Under the pieces are notes generated by a model. It saw only the letters and a list, made by a program, of their open reading frames with translations, searched no databases and was not told the origin of the DNA. 64,000 bases of DNA from Photobacterium lipolyticum (GTDB lineage Bacteria; Pseudomonadota; Gammaproteobacteria; Enterobacterales; Vibrionaceae): NCBI RefSeq assembly GCF_003026475.1, contig NZ_PYMC01000005.1, forward strand, positions 176,285 to 240,284, read 5' to 3'. A program made the translations under genes and the position numbers. Below, in pieces: positions 24,756-35,781 of the stretch; position 1 is the first letter of the stretch; each line of letters starts with the position of its first letter.

Positions 24756-25625
24756 TCAATCTGGCTTAACAAGCAGAATATCGCAGGGCATCGCTTGCAC
24801 GACAGCTTCCGTCGTACTTCCAAGCCAGAAATTTGACATTGAGCTACGGCAGAACCCTCCCATAACCAGGATGTCGCAACGGGCTTTTCTGGCAACATCG
24901 GGGAGATGTTGTTCAGGATTTCCCGGGATCAAGGCGAGGGAAACGCCATCTAGTTTATTCTTGGCGCGAAATTCCCTGAGGGCATCAGAGTGGATAGCCA
25001 TAATTTGCTTTGCGTACTTAACCAGATAAGGGGTGATATGGCAGCAATGCACAATCTTATAGCTGGTGGTGAATCTTACTGACAATACATCGGCGATACG
25101 GACAATACTTTGATCCATGGTTGCTGGACGATCGTGCCGGTGCAGGGGATCCACTGCCGCCAGTAACACCGGCTTGGTTTTCCACCTCTGATCACGCATT
25201 AATAATATAGAAACGGGCAATTTTGCCAACTTACTGAAAATTGGATGCCGCTCCGCAGGTTTAGAATAGTCAAGCAATAACCAATTTGACCCGCTTACAT
25301 TCAAAACGTCTGTCAGCCTGCGCTCCCATGACGGTTCCAGGAGACATTCAACACTCACGGTAACGTCCAATTCCTCTTCTTCGATAAGTGTTAATAATTG
25401 GTCATAGGTGGATGAAATGTAGGACTCAGTATCCTGCTGCAGATGCTCTCGCAATTTGCTTTTAAATCCCAATACGTCAAGGTAAGAGCGATCCAGGGTG
25501 CGTGTATAAGCATCTATCAGTATTGTCAGGCCGCATTGACTTACGGCAGCCATGCGAAGTGCATTTAACAATACCGCATGGTTCGGGGGGCTACGCAAAC
25601 TACCGAACAAGCACAGTGCATTCAT
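24756..25625 (-). CDS. Tandem universal stress protein (UspE-like)
   Basis: The 289-residue protein has two UspA domains. The first starts 'MNALCLFGSLRSPPNHAVLLNALRMA'. The second ('KPVLLAAVDPLHRHDRPATMD', residues about 150-170) ends 'DILVMGGFCRSSMSNFWLGSTTEAVVQAMPCDILLVKPD', with the G-x2-G-x9-GS nucleotide-binding pattern altered at GGFCR (the second glycine is missing). Tandem Usp proteins are cytosolic stress proteins. The start at 25625 has GGAGG six bases upstream. It is next to the MscK-like gene on the other strand, sharing a 350-bp gap. Confidence 0.88.
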   Translation of the reverse strand: MNALCLFGSLRSPPNHAVLLNALRMAAVSQCGLTILIDAYTRTLDRSYLDVLGFKSKLREHLQQDTESYISSTYDQLLTLIEEEELDVTVSVECLLEPSWERRLTDVLNVSGSNWLLLDYSKPAERHPIFSKLAKLPVSILLMRDQRWKTKPVLLAAVDPLHRHDRPATMDQSIVRIADVLSVRFTTSYKIVHCCHITPYLVKYAKQIMAIHSDALREFRAKNKLDGVSLALIPGNPEQHLPDVARKARCDILVMGGFCRSSMSNFWLGSTTEAVVQAMPCDILLVKPD

Positions 25626-25975
25626 TTTAACCTCCAACTAAAAGAAGCCAGTCACCGCATCAGTTTCTGGTGAGCAACACCTACTTTCGATCGACAAACA
25701 ATCCGTAGCTACAACCTTATCCTCTCAGTCAAGCGAAATCGGCCATCAAAGGTACGCTGGTTTAAGTATAAGTTACTGTAGGGGCCATAATAACTCCGTG
25801 CTGTCTCATTTATGTATCTTGTCTTTCGATTAATCTTTAAAAAGGAGTCTATTTACTAATGTTGGCTCACATAACGGCTTTTTTATTCAAGATAGCTAAT
25901 CTCATCAGCTATTATTTCTATTGTATTAATGCTTCAAAACGGATGTGCTTGGGCAGCAATATAAGGAATTAAAAA
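25626..25975. other. Intergenic region between divergent usp and mscK-like genes
   Basis: No gene is seen in 350 bp. The region holds the start signals of two divergent genes; AAGGAATT lies before the MscK-like ATG and GGAGG before usp. No clear operator is recognised. Confidence 0.4.
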
Positions 25976-28900
25976 ATGATAATAAGCTGCTACTTGGGCC
26001 TGACCTATTTGCGTCAATCACATATCAACTCATATAATTTTCCTGCAAATAGCTTTTCTGAAAATAGTTTTCCTGCAAAATTCTTCATCTTTCTGATCCT
26101 GGTTACCGCTATTAGCTTTATCTCGCCAGTCCATAGCGCTGAAGAAGTCCGCACCCAAGTCCTCAATCTTCCTCTCAAGAGTACAGATCAGGCACGTCAA
26201 CTGTTAGACTCGGCCAAACAGGAATTAACCAACCTTCCAGAAGCCCCCCAAGCTAGTGAACTGGAACTGCAATCAAAAATAACCTGGCAGCGCCGCATTG
26301 CTCTGCTGGAAGAATATATAGCCCAGGCCGATTCACTCCTTCTTATCGAGCAAAAAGAAACGGACCTTGCAGACCAAGTTAAGCAGGTTAACAACCAGCT
26401 AATGAAGATTGCAGCACTTCCTCCTATACAATCTTCAATAGAAGCCAGTCAAACTGATAGTGCCTTTCTGGAAAGTCAACTTAATGAAGCGCGTAACCGC
26501 AAGAACAGCCTGCTGGCAAGACAAGCGCAGCAACAGCAACTAGAGGCAGATATGCCGGCACTACTGCAAGCGGCACAACGTCGTTACCACGAGGCCGAAC
26601 AGCGCGAAGCTATGCTGTTTAAGACAATATCAAAACCGCAGGCTGAGGCAGATCGTCTGCTGGCGGAAAAGCAGATTGAAAACGTCCAGCTCAACAGGCT
26701 CATTGCCCGACAAACGGCACAATTACATGAACAACAACTCCAGTGGTACCGACAAAGCGAACCGCTTCTGCAATTAGAACTTGAACTAGCCGAGTTGCAA
26801 ATCAACCGGCTGGAACAACAACTGGCGTTCTATCAACAATCATTACAGCAACAGCTCACCAAACAAGCTCAGCAAGCTGAACAGACACTCATAAAGAAAG
26901 AACAAAGTGCTAAACAGGCGGTTAATCCCGACGAGCGTTTTATTGCGACTTGGGAAGCTCATATAGCCCGCTCCCAGAAAAACACTCGTGAACTGCAGGC
27001 GCTGCTGATCAGCCTTGATAAAGAGGTAACCGAGCAAGAAAAGGGATTAAATGCAGAAAAAAATGAACTACTTGCAATCAAAAACCTCATTTCCAGCTCA
27101 GTAACATATGGCCTTGCGGACCGAATCAAGCTAACCCTTCAACAGATACGACAGCGTCGCACTGCCCTGGTACGAACATTGCGCAACGACAGTTTCACAA
27201 CACTACACCAATATCGCGAACGTCGATTCGTCCTAGAAGAGAATTTACTCAGGCTGACAGATGACTTTGAACAGCAACGCGGTGATATTGCCAGCAAGTT
27301 TAGTGAGTCAGAGCGACAATATTTCTTCGCTACCAGCCAAGGATTGTTATCCACGTACAGAAATACCTTACGTGACGAAAAAGTCGCCCTCACGGAAGTG
27401 ATCAACCAAGGACAAAAAATTCAATTGGTAACAGAGCAACGACTGGAAAACCTTAACGAATTTGAACGCTTCATTCGCAGCACTTCGTTCTGGATACGTG
27501 ATACCCAGCCTTTAGGATGGCAAACTCTAGCAACACTTCCCACCGAAATACTGAAAGATGCATCCTGGCTCGCTAAACTGGCTTCGCCCGAGATCAGGTC
27601 TCGACTGGTCGATACAAGCAAAACGCCACTCCACCTGCTCTATACATTAGTATTATTTCTGGTCCTGCCCGTCGGCTTGTACCGCACACGATTATATATC
27701 CGCGGCCTCAGCCGTCGCATTGACGATCGCGTGCTGGCCGAAGGTAAGCTGCTGCATTTGGCTGCGCTGGTTGTTACCACCGGCCTGCTCAGTGCAGCAC
27801 TGCTGCCTGCCTATTTTTATGTCGTTGCCCGTCTGGTAGACTCTGCCCAGCTGCCTGCCGGTATAGGCAGTGTCGGCAGACAGATCTTCGATCATCTTGC
27901 ACTATTTTTCTTCTTCTGGTTCTTAAGCCGTTCATTCTTTTCCCGTCGTAGTATCTCAGAGGTTCAATTCGACTTCCCTCATTCCGCCTCCAACGCGCTA
28001 TATTCTGCGCTAAAATGGTTTTTGTTCGGCTATCTGATATGGCTGCTGCCGTGGCATATTTTACGGCAGCCTCCGTTCGAGAATGAAGCCCTGCCGCGTC
28101 TCTTTTATACCCTTTTTCTGATCACCTCAGCCATTAGTGTGTATCGACTGACACGCCCAAGTTCAGCCTTTGTTCAGCATGCGCTTGACACGCTGAACTT
28201 TGATCCCATATCCCGTAATTGGAAAGTATTCTCAGGATTTCTGATCACCCTTGCCTGTTCGGTGATATTGCTTGACGTTGCAGGTTATCACTACGCCTCA
28301 CTATCCATTACCATTAGCCTTGCTGGCACCCTTGCAGTACTGGCTCTTTTACCACCTCTCTACCGCCTTTTTCGAGGCAGAGTACACGCATTCATTATAC
28401 GTAGCGAAATATCCGCAGCAGAACCGCCTGGCGATTTGGCCTCCCGGCCAGAGATGAAAAGTAAATTTTTAAAAGTGTTGCGCCTGCTATTTATCGCCCT
28501 GGCAGTCATCCTGTTGCTCAATCTCTGGGGCATTGACGACCAGACACTACGAATCTTCGATGACATGCGGCTCTACAAAGTGCGGATTACTGGTGCAGAG
28601 CCCGAATTTGTTACCCTTGGGGATTTCCTGAGATGCATCCTGTTCCTTGTTGTAACTGTCTGGATTCTTCGGGTTTTACCGGGGCTCTATAATATGTGGG
28701 TATTCCCGCATTGGAATGTTGATGCCGGAATAAAATATGCCATCTTAACCATTTCTCGTTATAGCATTTTTTTGGTGGGTTTCTTCTTTGCACTGGCGGA
28801 GCTGCACCTTGATCTTGGCCGGCTTAGCTGGCTGATGGCAGCCATCGGCGTCGGGCTCGGGTTCGGCCTGCAAGAAATTGTTTCAAATTTTGTCAGCGGC

Positions 28901-29413
28901 ATCATCCTTTTGGTCGAGCGGCCGGTAAAACCCGGCGATACGGTTACCATAGGTAATCTTTCCGGCACGGTGAGTCGCATTAACATCCGCGCCACCACTA
29001 TCGTAAACTTCGACCGCCAGGAAGTCATGGTTCCCAACCGGAGTCTGATCACCAATGATGTTATTAACTGGACCCGGAGCGACACTGTCAACCGGGTAGT
29101 TATTTCTATCGGTGTCGCCTATGGCAGCGACGTCGACCGCGTCAGCGAGGTACTGATGAAAATCGCCACCGACCAGCCGGAAATACTGACCACCCCAGCC
29201 CCTACCGTCATCTTCATGCGACACGGAGAAAGCTCTCTAGATCTGGATTTACGTGTGTTTGTTCCTTCTCCGGACGATATTATGCCAATACGTGATCGAC
29301 TCAACCGTCTTATTAACAAAACATTTAGTATCGAAGGCATCGAAATCCCCTTCCCCCAGCGTGATCTGCATATTCGCTCCGGCGGTCTCGGTGTATTCAT
29401 GAAAGAAAACTAA
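25976..29413 (+). CDS. MscK/KefA-type large mechanosensitive channel
   Basis: The 1145-residue protein has a signal segment (FFIFLILVTAISFISPVHSA, about residues 36-55) and a long periplasmic coiled coil rich in Q, E and R to about residue 500. Several membrane helices follow (about 540-900). The MscS pore core 'AAIGVGLGFGLQEIVSNFVSGIILLVERPVKPGD' sits near 953-986, with the beta domain 'TIGNLSGTVSRINIRATTIV' and the cytoplasmic cage ending 'IEIPFPQRDLHIRSG'. Such channels open with membrane tension and are often K+-sensitive. It converges on the ZntB-like gene with a 4-bp overlap of the two stop codons. Confidence 0.95.
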   Translation: MIISCYLGLTYLRQSHINSYNFPANSFSENSFPAKFFIFLILVTAISFISPVHSAEEVRTQVLNLPLKSTDQARQLLDSAKQELTNLPEAPQASELELQSKITWQRRIALLEEYIAQADSLLLIEQKETDLADQVKQVNNQLMKIAALPPIQSSIEASQTDSAFLESQLNEARNRKNSLLARQAQQQQLEADMPALLQAAQRRYHEAEQREAMLFKTISKPQAEADRLLAEKQIENVQLNRLIARQTAQLHEQQLQWYRQSEPLLQLELELAELQINRLEQQLAFYQQSLQQQLTKQAQQAEQTLIKKEQSAKQAVNPDERFIATWEAHIARSQKNTRELQALLISLDKEVTEQEKGLNAEKNELLAIKNLISSSVTYGLADRIKLTLQQIRQRRTALVRTLRNDSFTTLHQYRERRFVLEENLLRLTDDFEQQRGDIASKFSESERQYFFATSQGLLSTYRNTLRDEKVALTEVINQGQKIQLVTEQRLENLNEFERFIRSTSFWIRDTQPLGWQTLATLPTEILKDASWLAKLASPEIRSRLVDTSKTPLHLLYTLVLFLVLPVGLYRTRLYIRGLSRRIDDRVLAEGKLLHLAALVVTTGLLSAALLPAYFYVVARLVDSAQLPAGIGSVGRQIFDHLALFFFFWFLSRSFFSRRSISEVQFDFPHSASNALYSALKWFLFGYLIWLLPWHILRQPPFENEALPRLFYTLFLITSAISVYRLTRPSSAFVQHALDTLNFDPISRNWKVFSGFLITLACSVILLDVAGYHYASLSITISLAGTLAVLALLPPLYRLFRGRVHAFIIRSEISAAEPPGDLASRPEMKSKFLKVLRLLFIALAVILLLNLWGIDDQTLRIFDDMRLYKVRITGAEPEFVTLGDFLRCILFLVVTVWILRVLPGLYNMWVFPHWNVDAGIKYAILTISRYSIFLVGFFFALAELHLDLGRLSWLMAAIGVGLGFGLQEIVSNFVSGIILLVERPVKPGDTVTIGNLSGTVSRINIRATTIVNFDRQEVMVPNRSLITNDVINWTRSDTVNRVVISIGVAYGSDVDRVSEVLMKIATDQPEILTTPAPTVIFMRHGESSLDLDLRVFVPSPDDIMPIRDRLNRLINKTFSIEGIEIPFPQRDLHIRSGGLGVFMKEN

Positions 29414-30387
29414 AACCACTTTTTTTTCTTAAAAATCCATATCTGAATCGTGACGATAGCAACAAGAAGCGCGCAGAAAATCCCAAAAGACCAGGGATTT
29501 TCTGCTCCCGGAATACCGCCGACATTAATACCCAGCAACCCGGTAAAAAAACCCAACGGAAGAAACACCGCAGCGACCAGTGACAACACATACATCCGAC
29601 TATTCATTTGCTCAGTCAGGCGGTTGGCCAACTCCTCATGAGCCACCGCTGCACGGTCACGCACCGAGTCGAGATCCTCAAGATAACGAATAAGGTGATC
29701 GGTCACCTCCCGTATCTTTTGCTGATCATCATTACTAATCAAAGATCCCCTGAGCGCTTGCATCTGCGCCATCGCCTCACGCTGGGGGGCTAAATAGCGC
29801 CGCAGAGCAATTACCATCCGCCTCAGCGACGTAATTTGACTGCGCAGACCGTCACTATCGGTACTCAATATCTGATCTTCAATCGCCGCGACCTGGTCTT
29901 CCGTATCGTCAATTGTCGCCCCCATTCGGGTTATTAATCTATCGGATAAAATAACCAAGAATTCGCCAATGTTTTGGGGGCCATCCCCTGCTTCCAGCCG
30001 AGCAATCACATCGCCGACAGAAAGTAATTTGCGCCTTCGGGTACTGATGATTCGCTGACCATCGCTCCAAATCCTGATCCCGACCATATCTTCCGGATCC
30101 GAGCCGGGGCTGTGATTAACGCCCCGCAGGGCGATCAACAACCCGCCAGCCAGTTGAGTGGTTCGAGGACGGCTTTCCTCTGTTAACAAAGCGTCAATCA
30201 CAAGGCTGTCCAAACCGCTTTCATGCTCTAACCAATCTCTGGCCTGCTCACTGGTATAATTTAAATGAAGCCAGGCAATGCCTTGTTCAGGCGCCCATTG
30301 ATCAATATCCGGCCAATCAATAACCCGGCCACTGCCTTGACCATCCAGAATACACCCATAGATCAGACCTTCCTTGCTATTAGCCAT
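29410..30387 (-). CDS. zntB: CorA-family metal transporter, ZntB-like
   Basis: The 325-residue protein has a large cytoplasmic domain and two C-terminal membrane helices. The first ends 'GFFTGLLGINVGGIPG', the GIN signature of ZntB (CorA proper has GMN), and the second is 'WSFGIFCALLVAIVTIQIWIF'. ZntB moves zinc, in E. coli as a proton-coupled uptake system. The start at 30387 has AAGGAG 9 nt upstream. Ending KKKKWF is common for the family. It lies in a run of cation-transport genes. Confidence 0.9.
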   Translation of the reverse strand: MANSKEGLIYGCILDGQGSGRVIDWPDIDQWAPEQGIAWLHLNYTSEQARDWLEHESGLDSLVIDALLTEESRPRTTQLAGGLLIALRGVNHSPGSDPEDMVGIRIWSDGQRIISTRRRKLLSVGDVIARLEAGDGPQNIGEFLVILSDRLITRMGATIDDTEDQVAAIEDQILSTDSDGLRSQITSLRRMVIALRRYLAPQREAMAQMQALRGSLISNDDQQKIREVTDHLIRYLEDLDSVRDRAAVAHEELANRLTEQMNSRMYVLSLVAAVFLPLGFFTGLLGINVGGIPGAENPWSFGIFCALLVAIVTIQIWIFKKKKWF

Positions 30388-30523
30388 GCTGCTACTCCTT
30401 CGGTTACAAGACACTGGATTGCCGTTTTATTTTTGCGTAATCATTATTGATGAAGCTGAAAAGATCTTGATGCTGCTATTTGTCATTACTTTTATATTTC
30501 AATTAACGCATTACCTTGATTAA

Positions 30524-30934
30524 TTACTGGATATCTTTTCGAAGGTAGTATCTGGTGTGCCCATCGTGATAATCATCTATCTCACCGAATATAGAGTAAC
30601 CATGTTTAATATAAAAGCCTTTAGCCTGAAAACTAAAAGTATCGACTAATGCGTATTTACAACCACGTTTGATACCTTCATTTTCAGCTGCTTGTAAAAG
30701 CTGAGAACCAACACCACATCCTCTCATCTTATCTGATACCCAGAGCAAATTTATCTCAAGATACCCCCATGCCGTTTTACCAATTAGACCAGCAAGCAAT
30801 TCACCATTATCAGCCCGTGCGTATACGCCTAACTCACGAAAGTCAGGATTCATGAACTTTTCATTATATTCAATGAGATGTGATTTGATCATAATTAAAT
30901 CGTCAGGCGATATCTTATCTGTAATTTCTATCAC
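30524..30934 (-). CDS. GNAT-family N-acetyltransferase
   Basis: The 136-residue single GNAT domain has 'GELLAGLIGKTAWGYLEINLLWVSDKMRGCGVGSQLLQAAENEGIKRGC', with the acetyl-CoA-binding R/Q-x-x-G-x-G/A pattern as RGCGVG, and 'ALVDTFSFQAKGFYIKHGYSIFGEIDDY', the usual C-terminal strand. It transfers an acetyl group to an amine; the substrate is unknown. It stands alone, in the same direction as the genes around it. Confidence 0.9.
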   Translation of the reverse strand: MIEITDKISPDDLIMIKSHLIEYNEKFMNPDFRELGVYARADNGELLAGLIGKTAWGYLEINLLWVSDKMRGCGVGSQLLQAAENEGIKRGCKYALVDTFSFQAKGFYIKHGYSIFGEIDDYHDGHTRYYLRKDIQ

Positions 30935-31269
30935 GATACTCTCCGTAGCAACCTAATAATGTAATCAACGATATGAATTCATCATGTTCGTAGGGAGTTA
31001 ATACTTTTCATTACCGCATTTCCCGATATCAATTTATTCTATTTTAGTGTTCTACCTTGGCCCAGTTTGAGATATCTCTTTTTAAGGTAGTGCATCAGGC
31101 TGAAATAAGTCAGTAAAGTCGATAAAAAAACATAATTCTCATACAAAAAAGCTCGGTGTAATTACCGAGCCCAATGTGTCAAATATTACGCTTATATGTT
31201 CTAACTCATTACGTCAACCACTTGATAACGAGGCGGCTCTCTCCGCACTTACGCCTTATTGGTTCCCGT
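30935..31269. other. Intergenic region with the mscS terminator
   Basis: No gene is seen. The terminator of the mscS gene at 31270 lies at 31145-31170; the rest shows no clear structure apart from presumed promoter sequences for the GNAT gene. Confidence 0.4.
31145..31170 (-). terminator. Terminator of the small mscS gene
   Basis: Read leftward, GCTCGGT and ACCGAGC form a 7-bp stem (loop AATTAC) followed by six T. It lies 100 bp beyond the stop of the MscS gene. Confidence 0.85.
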
Positions 31270-32166
31270 TCAAACCAAAGCACACTTACTGTTTGAATTT
31301 GTTCTATTTTCGTCTTTATTCAGATAACGGGCACAATACAAAATCATGAAGTCCTCACGGATCAACTGCTCAAGCTCTGATGCTCGGGACGTTGGGCAAA
31401 ACAACATGACATGAACCAGTTGTTCGCCAGTGGCGGTGTTCGTTATATGGATATGCGGCTCAGCTCCTGGTAAGTCGACGCCGGCATGCCTTTCAATTAC
31501 ATAGTTATAGCGCTTAGCGACATCAATAAAGTCTTCAGTGTGATCATCAATTTTTGCCAGCATGATCGGCAGTAATGGATAAAGGTTGACGGTTTCCCGA
31601 ATAGTAATAAAGAAATTGTGATAGACGTAGCGTTTCATAAAGCTAAGGTTCTTCACAGGAACACTGAAAAATACACTATTGGGAATAGTCGCCGTTTTAC
31701 CGGTGTAATGATACTGGCCATGATGTAAGTCAATCTCTTGAATCATGGTCGCCATCAGGTTGTGCTCGATAACTTCACCACATAATGAACCCACTTCAAT
31801 CCAATCACCGATCCGGAATGAACGCGAACTGGCGCGTTGTATCGAGCCCGTGAAACACAGAATGATCTCTTTTGATGCGACAACAACAGCAACGGCAATT
31901 GCAGTCAGTGACAACGCAAACTCACTGATCTCGGATTGCCATAAGACAAATAGAGTCAGCAACACCAAAGAAAATGCACCGTTTTTGGTCCGTGAAATCC
32001 ATTTACGCTGCTCTCCGCTTAGAAAATTGTTGTCACCTCGAATTTGAGTGATCGTCAACCGCCTGAGGAGCAGAACAAATGCAATACTCAGAACACTGAG
32101 CAGGAGTTTGTGTGCAAGCAAGTAAGCGATTAATAGTTCAATTTTTTCCAATGCAATGTCCAACAT
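31270..32166 (-). CDS. Small MscS-family channel, copy A
   Basis: The 298-residue protein has N-terminal helices ('LLIAYLLAHKLLLSVLSIAFVLLL') and a pore helix 'LSLTAIAVAVVVASKEIILCFTGSIQRASSRSFRIGDWIEVG' near 85-126. The beta domain with 'TIPNSVFFSVPVKNLSFMKRYVYHNFFITI' follows. It lacks the Gly/Ala ladder of classical MscS ('AVAVVVASKEII' in place of 'AAGLAVGLA'), and is of the YbdG/YnaI-like kind found in marine bacteria. It is paralogous to the protein at 44554-45441. It lies directly downstream of rimK copy 2's promoter side with a terminator between. Confidence 0.88.
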   Translation of the reverse strand: MLDIALEKIELLIAYLLAHKLLLSVLSIAFVLLLRRLTITQIRGDNNFLSGEQRKWISRTKNGAFSLVLLTLFVLWQSEISEFALSLTAIAVAVVVASKEIILCFTGSIQRASSRSFRIGDWIEVGSLCGEVIEHNLMATMIQEIDLHHGQYHYTGKTATIPNSVFFSVPVKNLSFMKRYVYHNFFITIRETVNLYPLLPIMLAKIDDHTEDFIDVAKRYNYVIERHAGVDLPGAEPHIHITNTATGEQLVHVMLFCPTSRASELEQLIREDFMILYCARYLNKDENRTNSNSKCALV

Positions 32167-32235
32167 AAATACAGTATTAGTAAATCATAAGTGAAGTGGT
32201 GAAGTCGCTGAATAACTCAGCGGCATATTTTACTT

Positions 32236-32270
32236 AACAAAAAAGCAGCGGTGCCTGCTGCTTTTTTGTT
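32236..32270 (-). terminator. Terminator of rimK copy 2
   Basis: The 14-bp perfect arms AACAAAAAAGCAGC and its complement flank a 7-nt loop, giving a T-rich tail on either strand. It separates rimK copy 2 from the small mscS gene. Confidence 0.85.
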
Positions 32271-32318
32271 GTGCGAATGACCGAACATTCGCTGAAATGT
32301 GACCAATATAAAGCTTGT

Positions 32319-33224
32319 CTATTGATGCTGCAAATGTCGAGAACCTTTATTGGTCGCATGCTTCTCAATATACTCGATAATCATACCCGCAATATCTTTT
32401 CCTGTTGCGGCCTCTATACCTTCTAAGCCTGGTGAAGAGTTGACTTCCATCACCAACGGGCCGCGTTTCGAACGTAAAAGATCCACTCCGGCAACTTTCA
32501 GGTTCATCGCTTTTGCTGCAGCCACAGCGGTTTTTCGCTCTTCTGGGGTGATACGAATAAGTGAAGCGCTGCCGCCTCGATGTAAGTTGGAGCGGAACTC
32601 ACCATCTGCAGCCTGACGCTTCATAGAGGCAATCACTTTATCGCCAATCACAAAACAGCGAATGTCCGCGCCGCCAGCTTCTTCAATATATTCTTGTACC
32701 ATGATATTTGCCTTTAATCCCATAAAGGCCTCAATCACACTTTCTGCCGCTTTTTTGGTTTCCGCAAGAACAACACCAATACCTTGAGTGCCTTCCAGTA
32801 ACTTAATAACAAGAGGTGTACCGCCTACCATTTTGATCAAATCGGCCACATCATCAGGCTTGCTAGCAAAGCCTGTAATCGGCATCCCTACACCTTTACG
32901 ACTGAGAAGTTGAAGTGAACGCAGTTTATCTCGCGAACGAGTAATCGCAATGGATTGATTAATCGAAAACACATCCATCATCTCAAACTGGCGCAATACG
33001 GAGCAACCATAAAAAGTGATGTCAGCGCCGATGCGAGGAATTATAGCGTCAAATCCGGTTAAATCATTACCTTCAAAATGAATTGACGGTTGTACCGAAT
33101 TAATATTCATATAACAGCGCAGCGCGTTGATGATAACCGCTTGGTGGCCGCGTTGTTCACAGGCTTCTCGCAGGCGTCGGGTTGAATATAAGTCTTTGTT
33201 TTGAGAAAGAATGCCAATTTTCAT
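32319..33224 (-). CDS. rimK: RimK-type ATP-grasp glutamate ligase, copy 2
   Basis: The 301-residue protein is nearly identical in length and motifs to copy 1: '[22 protein letters not shown]', '[21 protein letters not shown]', '[18 protein letters not shown]', '[19 protein letters not shown]' and '[15 protein letters not shown]'. The clearest differences are in the last 30 residues. Its activity is the same as expected for copy 1: addition of glutamate to ribosomal protein S6 or synthesis of poly-glutamate. Two functional-looking paralogues 10 kb apart, with channels between, are unusual. It has its own terminator. Confidence 0.95.
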   Translation of the reverse strand: MKIGILSQNKDLYSTRRLREACEQRGHQAVIINALRCYMNINSVQPSIHFEGNDLTGFDAIIPRIGADITFYGCSVLRQFEMMDVFSINQSIAITRSRDKLRSLQLLSRKGVGMPITGFASKPDDVADLIKMVGGTPLVIKLLEGTQGIGVVLAETKKAAESVIEAFMGLKANIMVQEYIEEAGGADIRCFVIGDKVIASMKRQAADGEFRSNLHRGGSASLIRITPEERKTAVAAAKAMNLKVAGVDLLRSKRGPLVMEVNSSPGLEGIEAATGKDIAGMIIEYIEKHATNKGSRHLQHQ

Positions 33225-33711
33225 TACGTTACTCGCGATAGATAAATTTAATAATTATCAAAAAAAGGAGGAAGATTGGCGTTCTTCGACTCCTGACTAA
33301 ATGGCTGATAACTATGATGCCAAATGAGTAAAAAATCGAGAAATTATAAGATGAATTATTTTTTTTGTTACGATGAAAACTTTTAATTTGCACTAACAAT
33401 AAATCAATTGTTTAATCCGCTCGCTTAGTATACACCTTATTAGGAATGCCATCGCTCATATTGGCCCAGCGAGCTACCCGTCTACGTCCTTTCTTACGTT
33501 ACTCACCTATGTGTTTCGTCAGAAGGCTTTCCAAATTTAAGTATTGCCAAGTTGTCGACAGCTTTTTCGAAACGTGAGCCTAATATACAAATAGTCTCGG
33601 TTTTATACAGAATGACGGAGTTGAATTCCCTGTCAACGCCATGGCCTATATGAATGGTTGCTGTGCATTTGCAGCAACAGTCGTAATTATTTATCTAGAG
33701 AGATATATACA
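33225..33711. other. Intergenic region upstream of speA, with a leader hairpin
   Basis: No gene is seen in 487 bp. Just before speA, GTTGCTG and CAGCAAC (33657-33678) form a 7-bp stem. A frame continuous with speA extends back to 33658 but has no start signal. Poly-T/A tracts near 33355-33410 are typical of promoter DNA. Confidence 0.45.
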
Positions 33712-35634
33712 ATGAGTGATTGGTCTATTCATGATGCGCGTGAAATGTATAACACGCCCTACTGGAGCCAAGGTTACTTCGATATTGACGAGCAGGGATC
33801 TGTTGTCGCTTGTCCTGATAGAAATGACCCTACCAATGCTATTGATTTATCGAAATTAGCCGATGAGTTAATTGCCGCAGGTGCGTCATTGCCAGTGTTG
33901 GTTCGATTTCCCGATATTCTGCATAACCGCGTGGACAGCCTTTGCAGCGTCTTTAATCAGGCTATCGAATCGTATAACTATCAAGGCAGCTACCTTGCGG
34001 TGTATCCCATTAAAGTAAGCCAGCAAGAAGCCGTCGTCAGTGAAATTCTAAAGAGCCAATATGCCAAACAACAGCGTCAACTTGGTTTAGAAGCTGGCAG
34101 TAAGCCCGAGTTAATGGCGGTACTGGCTATGGCGCAAGAGGCAAGTTCTGTCATCGTCTGTAATGGCTATAAAGATCGTGAATACATTCGCCTTGCACTT
34201 ATTGGAGAAAAACTCGGACATGAAGTCTACATCGTGCTTGAGAAGCTGTCTGAACTAAAAGTCGTTCTAGAAGAAGCAGAGCAACTGGGTGTCTCTCCAC
34301 GTCTGGGTTTACGGGCGCGTTTAGCGTCTCAAGGCAAAGGGAAATGGCAGGCCAGTGGTGGCGAGAAGTCTAAATTCGGCTTATCTGCATCACAAGTGTT
34401 GACCGTGATGAATGCACTGCGTGAGCGCGACATGCTGGATTGCCTGCAGCTATTGCACTTCCATTTAGGCTCTCAGATCGCCAATATTAAAGACGTACGA
34501 AGTGGCGTAGGTGAAGCCGGCAGGGTTTACGCTGAGCTGCAGCAACTAGGTGCCAGCATTACCACCGTCGATGTCGGTGGTGGCTTAGCGATAGATTATG
34601 AAGGTACACGTAGCCAAAGCTGTTGTTCAATGAATTACAGCCTGGAAGAATACGCCAATAATGTTGTATATACCCTGGGTGATATTTGTGCTGAGTATGA
34701 TATTCCAATGCCCCGCATTATTTCAGAATCAGGTCGTAACCTAACAGCCCACCACGCGGTATTAATTACCGATGTAGTCGGCGTTGAAAGCTATAAAGCA
34801 GAAGATATCTCAGCTCCTGCAGAGGATGCTCCACAGATCCTACATAACATGTGGCGTTCATGGCGAGAGTTATCAGAACATACTGCTCACCGTTCTTTGG
34901 TTGAAATATTCCATGATAACCAAAGTGATCTATCCGAGGTACATACTTCGTTTAGCATGGGTTTGTTGAGTTTTGTTGACCGCGCATGGGCTGAGCAAGT
35001 CAGCTTACGCCTTTGCTATGAACTGGAAAAATTGTTGTCAGCGAAAAACCGTGCGCACCGTCCTTTATTGGATGAATTGCACGAACGTTTGGCAGATAAG
35101 TTCTTCGTTAACTTCTCGCTATTCCAGTCATTACCGGATGCTTGGGGTATCGATCAGATTTTCCCTGTGTTGCCATTATCAAAGCTTGATATGGAACCAG
35201 AAAATCGTGCGGTTATCTTAGATATTACCTGTGATTCAGATGGTGCTATCGAACAGTATGTTGAAGGTCAAGGCATTGAAAGTACGCTGCCTGTACCAAA
35301 ATGGGATAATGATAACCCATACCGAATTGGCTTCTTCTTAGTCGGCGCTTACCAAGAAATTCTTGGGGCTATGCATAACTTATTCGGTGATACCGACACT
35401 GCTATCGTACGTTGCGATGGAGATGGACATTACAAGATTGAAAATATTGACCGTGGTGACTCTGTCGGGGATGTATTGCGTTATGTACACCTTGATTCAG
35501 AGAAATTCCTCCGCCAATACGAGCAGATGGTAAAGGAAAATCTACCTGAAGCTGAACATCGCGACATTCTGGCTGAATTAGCAGAAGGGCTACACGGATA
35601 TACCTACTTGGAAGATATTTGTTATAACAAGTAA
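33712..35634 (+). CDS. speA: Biosynthetic arginine decarboxylase
   Basis: The 640-residue PLP-dependent fold III enzyme converts arginine to agmatine. '[19 protein letters not shown]' near 97-115 holds the PLP-binding lysine (YPIKVNQ-type). '[15 protein letters not shown]', '[12 protein letters not shown]', '[16 protein letters not shown]', '[17 protein letters not shown]' and '[20 protein letters not shown]' follow in the family order. The start at 33712 ([14 protein letters not shown]) matches the family N-terminus and follows AGAGAGAT. It is followed by speB in the same direction after a terminator. Confidence 0.98.
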   Translation: MSDWSIHDAREMYNTPYWSQGYFDIDEQGSVVACPDRNDPTNAIDLSKLADELIAAGASLPVLVRFPDILHNRVDSLCSVFNQAIESYNYQGSYLAVYPIKVSQQEAVVSEILKSQYAKQQRQLGLEAGSKPELMAVLAMAQEASSVIVCNGYKDREYIRLALIGEKLGHEVYIVLEKLSELKVVLEEAEQLGVSPRLGLRARLASQGKGKWQASGGEKSKFGLSASQVLTVMNALRERDMLDCLQLLHFHLGSQIANIKDVRSGVGEAGRVYAELQQLGASITTVDVGGGLAIDYEGTRSQSCCSMNYSLEEYANNVVYTLGDICAEYDIPMPRIISESGRNLTAHHAVLITDVVGVESYKAEDISAPAEDAPQILHNMWRSWRELSEHTAHRSLVEIFHDNQSDLSEVHTSFSMGLLSFVDRAWAEQVSLRLCYELEKLLSAKNRAHRPLLDELHERLADKFFVNFSLFQSLPDAWGIDQIFPVLPLSKLDMEPENRAVILDITCDSDGAIEQYVEGQGIESTLPVPKWDNDNPYRIGFFLVGAYQEILGAMHNLFGDTDTAIVRCDGDGHYKIENIDRGDSVGDVLRYVHLDSEKFLRQYEQMVKENLPEAEHRDILAELAEGLHGYTYLEDICYNK

Positions 35635-35668
35635 GTTATTCTGAAAATATAGGTTCAGCGGTAGTTAA

Positions 35669-35704
35669 AGGGAGCATCATGATAATGATTGCTCTCCTTT
35701 TTTA
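35669..35704 (+). terminator. Terminator of speA
   Basis: GGGAGCATCAT pairs with ATGATTGCTCTCC, followed by TTTTTTAT. It lies between speA and speB, so the two are probably separate or only partly coupled units. Confidence 0.8.
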
Positions 35705-35781
35705 TCCATCAACCAATCAATATCTAACTAATTTGTCTGTAAGCGGCTCGTTCATCGCCACTTATAATTATGGAGCGAGAT

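Noticed and set aside
35669..35781. speA and speB as one simple operon
   Set aside because: A good terminator lies between them, so co-transcription is at most partial.
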